From: Phycisphaerales bacterium
GTDB taxonomy: Bacteria > Planctomycetota > Phycisphaerae > Phycisphaerales > SM1A02
Length of the DNA: 33,456 nt
Direction of reading: 5' to 3'
NCBI GenBank assembly: GCA_009691805.1
Contig: SIAK01000023.1
Location: 1-33,456 of the forward strand
In this document: piece after piece, positions 26,928-33,456 of the stretch
Position numbering within the stretch: position 1 is the stretch's first letter
Layout of the letters: each line of letters begins with the position of its first letter
Program-made: the position numbers and the translations under genes
The notes under the pieces: model-generated
What the model was told of the DNA's origin: nothing
Database searches by the model: none
Seen by the model: the letters and a program-made list of their open reading frames with translations, nothing else

Positions 26928-27242
26928 CTCTAACTCACTTTCTGCCCTCTGCGCGTAGTGCGGAAGGCGTTCCATCTTCGCCGAATTCGTTCGGCATGTA
27001 GGACTGACGATGGTAGGAGGCGCAACACGCGTGCCTACTACCCTGACTATGTACTAGAGACTCCGCTCTAGACTTCGCCGAACCGCCAACACGGAGGGGT
27101 TCCGCGAAGACAAACTCGGCTTGCTCTTTGTCTTTTCGACCATCAGCGTAGGTTGGATATGCGAAACCTTCGTAAACTCTCAAAGGCTTCTGCGAAAGAG
27201 TAGGCAACCAAGTCGAGAAACATGATGCAAGAGGTCACATTC
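26928..27242. other. Divergent intergenic region upstream of clpC with inverted repeats
   Basis: 315 bp with no convincing gene. Three inverted repeats are visible: GCCGAA-TTCG-TTCGGC (26980-26995); GGTAGGAGGC (27012-27021) against GCCTACTACC (27033-27042), one mismatch; and CTAGAG-N6-CTCTAG (27054-27071). All lie on the side that would form the clpC leader or promoter. The CIRCE element and a CtsR-type direct heptad are not seen. GAGG at 27231-27234 is the ribosome site for the plus-strand gene starting at 27243. Confidence 0.45.
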
Positions 27243-28622
27243 ATGCCGCGAAAGTTTCGTCAAAAATGCATTTTTCTCGCGCTCGCGCTGCCCTTGATGG
27301 GACTTGCCGCGCAGCCGCAACCTCTGCATGAATCTACTCTTGCGGGGCAGGATGCTGCGACGACCGCATCGGCAGAAATCATCGCGAATCTCAAACTCAG
27401 AGGGAATCGCCTCCTTCGGGGGCAGGTCGCATCTTGGGATTGCATCAAGGTGCGAGTGCTCGTTGGTGCGGACAAAAATATTCCGCCATCGATTGTCGAA
27501 GCGGACTGGAATGATGCGTCGGTGATCGAAGCTTGGCGGCTGCTCAAGCAACTTGGGCTCGCGGATTCGAAACGTTGGGCGGACGTCGTGACGGTGCTCG
27601 CGGCGCACCCAATGGGAGCAGGCACGGTTCGTCAGGCTGCCGATTTGGCGCGAGGTGCGGGCGTCGCGCAGGCGGATCTTGATGCGGCGAAGACGCGTGG
27701 CGAAGTGCTGCGGCAGGAAGCAGACGCGCTCGCGAAGAAAATCGCGCAACAGCAGATTGCGCGGCGTAACCCTGAAGCGAGTCCGTTCGTGCTTGAGCAT
27801 TGGAGCGCGGTTGTGCCTGTGAACTTCGACGCGGCGAGCGCAGCGCAACTCGACAGTGCGCGCGAGTTTCTTGCGCGCGCCGGTGGAGCGGGGCAGGCGT
27901 ATCAAGGTCAGTCGATCACGTTGCTGACGGAATACACGGAGCCAGAAGAGAAAGCGTTTGCCGCACGCCTTGATCTTGATGCGAGAGTCGCGTTGTCGCT
28001 GCTAGAAGAATCCGGCACATCGCCGCAACCCAATGCGCGCGTTGTCATTATTCAGATGAGCGATCGCGCGCGCTATCGACTGTTGCTGGAAGGTCCGCTG
28101 GGACTTGATCCGAGTGCGTTTGATGAGGGAGTGACTGCGTACACGCCGCAAGGACCGGTTGTTGTCATGCCGCCGCTTGCGACATTGCTCGAGCGCGAGT
28201 TCTGCACGGCAAGACAAGCAGCGCGCGCGATGTTGCATAGTTTCTCGACGAATGTGCGGCTTCCTGCGTGGGCGAATGAAGTGATTCCGATGATCGTTGC
28301 GGATCTCGCAGTGCCCAACGCGAAGGGCGACATCCTCTGGCGCAAGCAAGCGCTCGCGTCGGTCCGCAAGGGCGCAACACTCATGCAACTTGTGAACAGC
28401 GACTACGCGAGCGCTGCATGGCGCGAACAGCGCGCGTTGAGCGAATCCGCCGCCTATCTCTTCGGTCGACGCGCATTCGAAGAGAACCGCAGCGCGTTCG
28501 TACAGTGGACGCTCTCGGTCAAGAACGGTGAAGACCCATCCACAGCCTGGACAAAATCATTCGGCGTCGCCCCCGCACTATCCATGGCCGCATCAACCCG
28601 CTGGTTCCAAACAAACGATTGA
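27243..28622 (+). CDS. Secreted protein of unknown function, possibly a degenerate peptidase-MA-like protein
   Basis: A 459-aa exported protein. The ATG at 27243 is preferred to those at 27222 and 27225 because GAGG lies 8 nt upstream and it gives a standard signal peptide (basic PRKFRQK, then IFLALALPLMGLAAQ). Residues about 130-180 are helical and Ala-rich. A later alpha/beta region contains 'ARVVIIQMSDRARYRLLLEG', 'VVVMPPLATLLEREF', then AMLHSFSTNVRLPAWANEV near 328 and 'IPMIVADLAV'. The order hydrophobic helix, His, ~10 residues, LPAW..E resembles peptidase-MA-like (DUF1570) proteins, in which HE..H precedes 'LP.W..EG'. Here the zinc motif is absent, so it would be inactive. This is a weak family guess; the gene itself is well supported. 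Confidence 0.75.
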   Translation: MPRKFRQKCIFLALALPLMGLAAQPQPLHESTLAGQDAATTASAEIIANLKLRGNRLLRGQVASWDCIKVRVLVGADKNIPPSIVEADWNDASVIEAWRLLKQLGLADSKRWADVVTVLAAHPMGAGTVRQAADLARGAGVAQADLDAAKTRGEVLRQEADALAKKIAQQQIARRNPEASPFVLEHWSAVVPVNFDAASAAQLDSAREFLARAGGAGQAYQGQSITLLTEYTEPEEKAFAARLDLDARVALSLLEESGTSPQPNARVVIIQMSDRARYRLLLEGPLGLDPSAFDEGVTAYTPQGPVVVMPPLATLLEREFCTARQAARAMLHSFSTNVRLPAWANEVIPMIVADLAVPNAKGDILWRKQALASVRKGATLMQLVNSDYASAAWREQRALSESAAYLFGRRAFEENRSAFVQWTLSVKNGEDPSTAWTKSFGVAPALSMAASTRWFQTND

Positions 28623-28631
28623 GCGCATCTC

Positions 28632-29330
28632 TTAGCTCGCTTTTCCATCGGTGAGCAGGACTTGTCTTGATGCGCGTGCGGCGATGGCGGCATCGTGCGT
28701 GACCATCACGACTGTTGTGCCCGCGCCATGACGACCTGCGATGAGATCGAGAATGCCGTGACCTGTCTTCACGTCGAGATTGCCTGTTGGTTCATCGGCA
28801 AGCAGCACGCGAGGACGGTTGATCAACGCTCGCGCGATTGCGACGCGTTGCCGTTCGCCACCTGAGAGTTCACTCGACCGATGCTTGAGTCGATGCGCGA
28901 GCCCGAAGTCTTCGAGTAGCTCCATCGCGCGCTCGGTGATCGCCTTGCGCTCACGGGCGTAACGAAGTCGCGAAATCCCCACAAGCGCTGGAATCATGGC
29001 GTTTTCAAGCACCGTGAGTTCGGGCAGGAGATGATAGAACTGGAAGACGAATCCAACATCGCGGTTGCGATAGCGATTCTCACGCGCAGGAGTGAAGCCG
29101 CGCAGATCTTCGCCGAGGAATTCAATCGGACCGGAGTTCTTGTCGACGCGATCGAGTCCGCCCAGCAGATGCAGCAGAGTGCTCTTGCCGCTTCCACTCG
29201 AGCCGACGATCGCGAGCCATTCACCCTCGCGCACTTCAAGATCAACGCCAGCAAGTACAGGCACATCGACGCGACCGAGTCGGTACGTCTTGTGCACACC
29301 CTTCGCGCGCAGCAGCATTGCGTCACCCAT
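28632..29330 (-). CDS. lolD: ABC transporter ATPase, LolD-type
   Basis: A 232-aa ATP-binding protein. Walker A GSSGSGKST, Q-loop 'VGFVFQFYHLLPELT', signature LSGGERQRVAIARAL, Walker B VLLADEPTGNLD and switch 'VVMVTHDAA' are all intact. The 'FQFYHLLPELTVLEN' segment is typical of the LolD/MacB group that energises lipoprotein release or other mechanotransmission. It starts at an ATG sharing one base with the stop of the permease gene (TGATG); a GTG one codon upstream is possible. The pair probably forms the complex that extracts outer-membrane lipoproteins from the inner membrane, consistent with several predicted lipoproteins nearby. A MacB-like role cannot be excluded. Confidence 0.88.
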   Translation of the reverse strand: MGDAMLLRAKGVHKTYRLGRVDVPVLAGVDLEVREGEWLAIVGSSGSGKSTLLHLLGGLDRVDKNSGPIEFLGEDLRGFTPARENRYRNRDVGFVFQFYHLLPELTVLENAMIPALVGISRLRYARERKAITERAMELLEDFGLAHRLKHRSSELSGGERQRVAIARALINRPRVLLADEPTGNLDVKTGHGILDLIAGRHGAGTTVVMVTHDAAIAARASRQVLLTDGKAS

Positions 29331-30991
29331 CACTCGTACCTCAAACTTCGGACAGGATCCGTATCCGCAGCTTTCGCCGCAGGAACCGCAGCACCAATCA
29401 CGCTGAACACGACGCCGCCGAGCGCGGTCGTGACCGCCGTGAACATATCGAGGTCACTCGGAATCTTCGAGAAGTAGTAGACGCTCGGATCCCAGATTTG
29501 AAATCCTTGATGGAACCAGAGCAGCACGGCGATGCCCATCAGTCCGATCGAGCCGAATCCCCACAACACAGTCGCAAGCGCGCGATTGCGCAAGATGCTG
29601 CGCACACTCATCACGATCGCCGCAAGCGCCACGAGCATCACTGCGATTTTCAACCACATCGGCGCGGGGATACCGAGCGCGCCGTGAATGTCGTTGATGC
29701 GACTGACGACAAGCGCAGCAACGCCAATGCCCACCGTGCTCCCGACCAGCCCGATGAACAATCCGTAGCGAAGGAAGATCCACAGCACGCCTGCGCGCGA
29801 TGCGCCAATCGCGCGCAGAATCCCGATGTCTCGTGTCTTTTCCGCAACGATCGCCCAGAAGATCGAGAGCACAAGCCCAGCGCACACGAGATAGATGATC
29901 GAGAAGAGTGTGCGCATGAGTTCGCGCTCTTTCTCCACTGGGCCGATCAAATCCTTGAGTCGTTCTTCCCACGTGCGAACATCGATGTGACCGGGAAGTC
30001 GCTCAGCGATCGCGCGATCGGGACCGATTTTTTCCACGAAACTCACGTATGCCTTTTCGACGGCATACTTCAGTTGCAACGCGGTGCATTGCTCATTGGA
30101 TTTCACCAAGATCGTCGTTGCGCGCGCTGCGGATTGCCCGAGCACTTTCGGTCGTCCATCCGCATCCACTTCGGTGCGCGAGACGATGGGCGCGCTATCG
30201 AGTCGCAACATGCGTTGCGCTGCTTCGAGCGAAATGAGCACGCGTTGCGCATCGATTTGATACACGCCCGATTCAAACTCATTCACGATGCGGAACTGGT
30301 GCTTCTTCTCCGCTTGCAGCGATCCGCGATCAGACACAGGCACGAGGGTGAGCGTGACACCTTCGGTCGCGGGCATCCAGTACGCGCGCGACTGCTCGCC
30401 GGAAAGTGGATCCTCGGTGCGATACGTGCCGTCACGCATGCGCTGATTGAACGGGGAAATCTCAATGCCCAGCACCACCCCGTCTTCGCCCGTTGCAAGT
30501 TTTTGCATCGCCATCGCGTCTGCAAGTCCGTCGTAGAGCGGGCTGAGTCGTGGATCTTCCTCATGCAACTCTGCGCGTCGCGCTTCGGAGGGATACTTCC
30601 AATACAGCGTCTTCTGATAGCCCGTGGTTTTGTCGAAGGAAACGGGATCGATGCCCCACACCTGCACCGTCTCCACGCGCTTACCACCCGCAACACCGTA
30701 GGGCATTTGCAAGAGCCCGAAAGTTTCGATCACCGGGCTCGCGGCAGCGACTTCGGGAAGTGCTTCAAGGTGCGCGATGAACTCTTGATAGAACGGAATG
30801 CCGACGACATCGTGCGTGACGACGACATCGCCGATCTGACTTCGCCCAGTCTCGCGCACCATGTTGAGAAACCCGCTCATCACACTCACGACGATGATGA
30901 CGAGTGCAACGCACATCGCGACCGCGCCGACGGCGATGAAGGGGATGACCCGGGAGGTGAGGTAACGATTGGCGAGGAGTGGCGCGTACAC
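29330..30991 (-). CDS. lolC: LolC/LolE-type ABC permease with extra membrane helices
   Basis: A 553-aa permease. The GTG at 30991 is chosen because it starts 'YAPLLANRYLTSR', the usual LolC/E beginning; the upstream frame lacks any family similarity. Helix 1 (about 16-38) is followed by a large periplasmic domain (about 39-350). Helices 2 and 3 (about 355-378, 400-428) flank the coupling sequence EKTRDIGILRAIGAS. The last helix (about 515-541) precedes the terminal DPVRSLRYE. Between helices 3 and 4 there are two additional hydrophobic segments (about 444-466 and 472-494), which standard four-helix LolC/E proteins (~400 aa) lack. 'YYFSKIPSDLD' just before the last helix is a LolC/E feature. 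It partners the downstream ATPase. Confidence 0.87.
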   Translation of the reverse strand: MYAPLLANRYLTSRVIPFIAVGAVAMCVALVIIVVSVMSGFLNMVRETGRSQIGDVVVTHDVVGIPFYQEFIAHLEALPEVAAASPVIETFGLLQMPYGVAGGKRVETVQVWGIDPVSFDKTTGYQKTLYWKYPSEARRAELHEEDPRLSPLYDGLADAMAMQKLATGEDGVVLGIEISPFNQRMRDGTYRTEDPLSGEQSRAYWMPATEGVTLTLVPVSDRGSLQAEKKHQFRIVNEFESGVYQIDAQRVLISLEAAQRMLRLDSAPIVSRTEVDADGRPKVLGQSAARATTILVKSNEQCTALQLKYAVEKAYVSFVEKIGPDRAIAERLPGHIDVRTWEERLKDLIGPVEKERELMRTLFSIIYLVCAGLVLSIFWAIVAEKTRDIGILRAIGASRAGVLWIFLRYGLFIGLVGSTVGIGVAALVVSRINDIHGALGIPAPMWLKIAVMLVALAAIVMSVRSILRNRALATVLWGFGSIGLMGIAVLLWFHQGFQIWDPSVYYFSKIPSDLDMFTAVTTALGGVVFSVIGAAVPAAKAADTDPVRSLRYE

Positions 30992-31009
30992 GAGTGCAGT
31001 TTCATGGAG

Positions 31010-31046
31010 AGAGTAGCAATCCGTGGCTGCGCGTGTGGGGTACTCT
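31010..31046. promoter_or_regulatory. Divergent -10-like boxes between lolC and the glycosyltransferase gene
   Basis: The minus-strand TACTCT (31010-31015, in context GCTACTCT) lies 18 nt before the lolC GTG. The plus-strand TACTCT (31041-31046) lies 33 nt before the glycosyltransferase ATG. The same hexamer points in each direction; -35 elements are not clear. Confidence 0.35.
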
Positions 31047-31079
31047 GCTGCCGCGCGGACCCGTCGCCATTTCTTTCTT

Positions 31080-32264
31080 ATGACCCCATTCAGCTGGACC
31101 ATCTTTGCATTCGCCGCAGCAGGCGCGCTCTATTGGATCATGCTCTTTGTGCGCATCGCGCGCGCACTGCCGGCCATTCCTAGGGTGGAAGACGCGGACG
31201 CGATGTCCGAAGCGAGCGGGAAGATTTCCATCGTCATCCCAGCGCACAACGAGTGCCGCGTGATTGCGGCAAGTGTGCGCGGTTTGCGTGCGCAGGTCGG
31301 TGTGGACTTCGAAGCGATCTATGTCCTCGATCGTTGCACGGATGACACGCGCGCATTGCTCATCGCTGCAGCCGAGGGCGATCCGCGGATTCGATTTGTT
31401 GAAAACGCCCACTGCCCCGACGACTGGGCGGGCAAGTGCTTTGCGGCGAGCGTTGGCGCAGCGGAAGCGAAAGGGGATTGGATCCTCTTCACGGATGCGG
31501 ATTGCCGATTCGGCGAAACGCTCGTGCGCAGCATGTTGCGCATTGCGATGCAGCGACAAACCGCGTTGCTCTCTGCACTCGGCCGCTTGACGTTCGGTCG
31601 CAGCTTTGAACGGCAATTGCAGCCCGTTGCGACGATGGTCTTGATGAGAATTTTCCCGCTGGATAAGGCGAATCGCGAAGAACGCTGCTGGCCATTTGCG
31701 AACGGGCAGTTCTTGCTTTTCAAACGAGAGGCGTATGAGAGCATCGGCGGTCACGCGATCGTGAAGGACGATCTGCTTGAAGATCTCGCGTTCGCGAAGC
31801 GACTGCATGAAGCGGGCCGTCGCATTGGCGTCGTCGACGCGGGAACTCGGATGCAGGTGTCGATGTACGACAGTCCGCTCGCGATGCGCCGCGGTTGGAC
31901 GCGGATTTTTATCGAGAGTTGCGGACGGCGACCGCGCACGTTGCGTTGGAAGGCGTTGGAGTTTTTCACCACCGGTGTGGTCCTTCCGCTCGTCGCGTGT
32001 GCGTCGATGATCGCGAGCGGTTACTACGAGGACGACATCGGCGCGTCCGCGATTCTCTTTCTCACTGGTGCGCTTTCGCTGGGCAGCATGGTCGTGACCT
32101 TGAGTTGGATGCACGGTCTTTTTCACGCGCCGTACCGAGGCATTTGCTTTCACCCCTACGCAGCATTCACTGTTGCGCGTTGGCTGCTCGACGGTGCGCG
32201 CATTCTCGAGAAGCGCGAGGCTGTGCGATGGGGCGGTCGTGAGTATGTGCTCGAACCAAGGTAG
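31080..32264 (+). CDS. Family 2 glycosyltransferase, membrane-bound (CrtQ/HpnB-like)
   Basis: A 394-aa inner-membrane enzyme. An N-terminal helix (about 5-23) precedes the GT-A domain: ISIVIPAHNE, 'YVLDRCTDDT', DDWAGKCFAASVGA, and the metal-binding DXD in FTDADCRF. 'FANGQFLLFKREAYESIGG' is the acceptor-side region and DDLLEDLAFAKRL holds the catalytic-base ED pair. 'MYDSPLAMRRGWTR' stands at the position of the processive Q..RW motif but differs from it, so it is probably not processive. Two or three membrane helices close the protein. The W-GK pattern is shared with HpnB and CrtQ, which act on lipid substrates, but the acceptor is unknown. The start at 31080 is the first ATG; an in-frame GTG at 31023 would add a leader without similarity. 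Confidence 0.86.
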   Translation: MTPFSWTIFAFAAAGALYWIMLFVRIARALPAIPRVEDADAMSEASGKISIVIPAHNECRVIAASVRGLRAQVGVDFEAIYVLDRCTDDTRALLIAAAEGDPRIRFVENAHCPDDWAGKCFAASVGAAEAKGDWILFTDADCRFGETLVRSMLRIAMQRQTALLSALGRLTFGRSFERQLQPVATMVLMRIFPLDKANREERCWPFANGQFLLFKREAYESIGGHAIVKDDLLEDLAFAKRLHEAGRRIGVVDAGTRMQVSMYDSPLAMRRGWTRIFIESCGRRPRTLRWKALEFFTTGVVLPLVACASMIASGYYEDDIGASAILFLTGALSLGSMVVTLSWMHGLFHAPYRGICFHPYAAFTVARWLLDGARILEKREAVRWGGREYVLEPR

Positions 32265-32267
32265 GAT
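32262..32267 (+). promoter_or_regulatory. TAGGAT before surE: -10-like box or ribosome site
   Basis: TAGGAT ends 6 nt before the surE ATG and includes the preceding stop codon. Its AGGA (32263-32266) is also well placed as a Shine-Dalgarno site, 7 nt from the ATG, so its role is ambiguous. Confidence 0.3.
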
Positions 32268-32273
32268 CGCGGG

Positions 32274-33068
32274 ATGAAGATTCTGCTGACGAACGATGAT
32301 GGCATTCACGCGCCCGGCATCCATGCGCTGTACACCGCGATGCAAGGAATGGGCGAGATTCTCGTTGTCGCGCCCGCGGATGCGCAGAGCGCGACGAGCC
32401 ACGGCATTACGTTTCACACGCCGTTGTTGGTGAAAGAGGCGCGCATCTCGGAAACGATGCGGGGGTACGCGGTTGAAGGTCGCCCTGCAGACTGCGTGAA
32501 GCTTGGCGTGCGCCGCATTTGGGCGGACCTCTTTGGCGAAGGCACGCGTCCAGATCTCGTCGTCAGCGGCATGAATTCTGGCGCGAATGTCGGCATTAAT
32601 GTGATTTACTCGGGGACGGTGGGGGCCGCCGTGGAAGCGGCGTTTCTCGGTGTGCCTTCGATTGCCGTGAGTTTGCACCTAGGCAAGTCCGAGCCACACT
32701 GGCAACGCGCTGCGGAGATTGCGCGCGCTGCGATGGATCGTGTCATCAAGCATGAGATTGATCCGCACACCGTCATCAACATCAATATTCCGCGCACGAC
32801 AACGGCGCATGCGCCGATGCCCCAGATGCGCGTGGTAGCGATGAATACCGCTGCAGGTATCGACAATTACGAGAAGCGCGTCGCGCCGCATGGACAGATT
32901 TACTACTGGCCTAACGGCAACGGCATGGAGTTCTTCCACACGCGCGAAGGATCCGATGTTGAAGCGCTGACCGCAGGCTTCATCGCCATCACGCCTCTGC
33001 AGTACGACCTCACGAATCACGGGCGCACCGAACTCTGGCGCGAGCGGCTGCATTCGATTGCGGAATGA
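32274..33068 (+). CDS. surE: 5'/3'-nucleotidase SurE
   Basis: A 264-aa phosphatase, normal length. SurE dephosphorylates nucleoside monophosphates (and short polyphosphates in some species) and is linked to stationary-phase survival. The N-terminal ILLTNDDGIHAPGI carries the metal-binding Asp pair. 'VVAPADAQSATSHGITF' gives the conserved Ser loop, and VVSGMNSGANVGINVIYSGTVGAA holds the metal-binding Asn. 'EAAFLGVPSIAVSL' and the late 'FIAITPLQYDLT' complete the family pattern. It begins 9 bp after the glycosyltransferase stop and may be co-transcribed with it. In many bacteria surE lies with pcm or nlpD, which are absent here. Confidence 0.95.
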   Translation: MKILLTNDDGIHAPGIHALYTAMQGMGEILVVAPADAQSATSHGITFHTPLLVKEARISETMRGYAVEGRPADCVKLGVRRIWADLFGEGTRPDLVVSGMNSGANVGINVIYSGTVGAAVEAAFLGVPSIAVSLHLGKSEPHWQRAAEIARAAMDRVIKHEIDPHTVININIPRTTTAHAPMPQMRVVAMNTAAGIDNYEKRVAPHGQIYYWPNGNGMEFFHTREGSDVEALTAGFIAITPLQYDLTNHGRTELWRERLHSIAE

Positions 33069-33103
33069 CTCCATGCACGCACACGCTTGATTTCGGGCGT
33101 TCG

Positions 33104-33261
33104 CGATGCACCCGCGACACCTGAGTCGAAAGCGACTGCAACGATTTGGCGGCTGCCGCCAGAATCTTGCATGAGCGCTCAACGATGCACCCGCGATACC
33201 TGAGTCGAAAGCGACTGCAACGATTTGGCGGCTGCCGCCAGAATCTTGCATGAGCGCTCAA
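33104..33261. repeat. 79-bp tandem duplication containing three palindromes
   Basis: Two adjacent copies, 33104-33182 and 33183-33261, identical except for one C/T change in the early GCGACACC/GCGATACC. Each copy contains AGTCG-AAAG-CGACT, TGGCGGC-T-GCCGCCA, and the 10-bp palindrome TGAGCGCTCA. They fill the gap between convergent surE and the TonB-like gene. No open frame, transposase or target-site duplication is evident. Confidence 0.9.
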
Positions 33262-33267
33262 CTACGC

Positions 33268-33456
33268 CTAGTCACTCAGCAGAATCAGGCGAATGCGGAT
33301 CGTCAAAGTGTCGCCGGGCTTGAGCCGTTCTACTTGCTTTCCGCTTGCGCTCCAGCCGTAGAGTGAATTGATGAGCGCTTCGTCTGCGCTCGGATTTCCT
33401 GTCGAACGTACCAGTCGCGCGCGCAGCGTCTTGCCGTCGCGGCCGAGGACAAGCTC
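33268..33456 (-). CDS. TonB-like C-terminal domain protein (fragment at window edge)
   Basis: Only the last 62 codons are present. The frame reads LGRDGKTLRARLVRSTGNPS, then 'DEALINSLYGWSASG' and 'LKPGDTLTIRIRLILL', ending in a TAG. The pattern 'G.....r.v.SSGnp.lD.aal.....W.....dG....v.i.i.l' is that of the TonB C-terminal domain, which in TonB contacts outer-membrane receptors and in many paralogues has other envelope roles. The protein's N-terminus, including any membrane helix, lies beyond the window, so the exact type cannot be determined. Confidence 0.6.
   Translation of the reverse strand, partial: ELVLGRDGKTLRARLVRSTGNPSADEALINSLYGWSASGKQVERLKPGDTLTIRIRLILLSD

Noticed and set aside
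27012-27071. A tRNA or other structured RNA gene in the clpC upstream region
   Set aside because: The stem-loops do not form a cloverleaf, and no T-loop (GGTTCRA) pattern is present at the right spacing.
26935-27207. A 90-aa minus-strand open frame upstream of clpC
   Set aside because: It overlaps the true clpC start region, has no ribosome site, and its sequence looks like translated intergenic DNA with no domain-like pattern.
29318-31183. A 621-aa plus-strand open frame antisense to lolC-lolD
   Set aside because: It is rich in Arg, His and Asp as expected from the reverse reading of GC-rich genes, and it lies opposite two clear transporter genes.
31002-32678. A 558-aa minus-strand open frame opposite the glycosyltransferase and surE
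   Set aside because: Low-complexity Arg/His-rich shadow of two well-supported genes.
33104-33261. CRISPR array
   Set aside because: Only two directly adjacent 79-bp units with no spacers and no cas genes nearby.

Overview
The window is about 33 kb of moderately GC-rich, densely packed bacterial chromosome with genes on both strands. Several markers suggest a Gram-negative-type planctomycete, perhaps close to the Phycisphaerae. An ECF-like sigma factor of the TIGR02999 type sits next to a membrane Ser/Thr kinase, which is a planctomycetal habit. There is also a squalene-hopene cyclase, a KDO-8-phosphate synthase, LolC/LolD-type lipoprotein export genes, a TonB-like C-terminus, several predicted lipoproteins, and an McsA/McsB/ClpC protein-arginine-phosphorylation set. 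The taxonomic placement is inference from gene content. I see no rRNA, tRNA, CRISPR array, insertion sequence or phage genes.

Layout. 1-2.5 kb: the end of riboflavin synthase, a pterin-carbinolamine dehydratase, a DUF192 lipoprotein and a SpoIIE/RsbU-type phosphatase. 2.5-5.1 kb (minus strand): kdsA, then mcsA-mcsB overlapping by 4 bp. 5.4-8.2 kb (plus): a DUF1444 protein, a TrpG/PabA amidotransferase, a small unknown protein coupled to it, and a Gfo/Idh/MocA oxidoreductase. 8.2-10.8 kb (minus): a membrane-anchored protein built of about sixteen 22-residue repeats, followed by a secreted tandem-thioredoxin protein. 10.9-20.1 kb (plus): a second Gfo/Idh/MocA oxidoreductase, squalene-hopene cyclase, sigma factor, Ser/Thr kinase and an M1 metallopeptidase with an extra C-terminal domain. 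20.1-24.2 kb: rluA on the minus strand, divergent from a tightly coupled run of a TolB-like propeller, nadB and a lipoprotein, closed by a 13-bp hairpin. 24.3-26.9 kb (minus): clpC with a hairpin-rich upstream region. 27.2-33.5 kb: a secreted unknown protein, lolC-lolD (minus), a GT2 glycosyltransferase, surE, a 79-bp tandem duplication, and the C-terminus of a TonB-like protein.

How the genes fit together. McsA/McsB and ClpC form the arginine-phosphorylation-dependent protein quality-control pathway, although they lie about 20 kb apart and neither ctsR nor clpP is in the window. KdsA, LolCD, the cyclase, the lipoproteins and the TonB-like protein all concern a two-membrane envelope. The sigma factor and kinase are probably a signalling pair. 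The rest are housekeeping cofactor, amino-acid and RNA-modification genes.

Signal architecture. Many first genes lack a Shine-Dalgarno sequence and instead have a TANNNT box (often TACACT) 6-10 nt before the start codon. This suggests frequent leaderless transcripts. In one 24-bp divergent gap a single symmetric box could serve both directions. Tail-to-tail genes are packed to within 0-15 bp.
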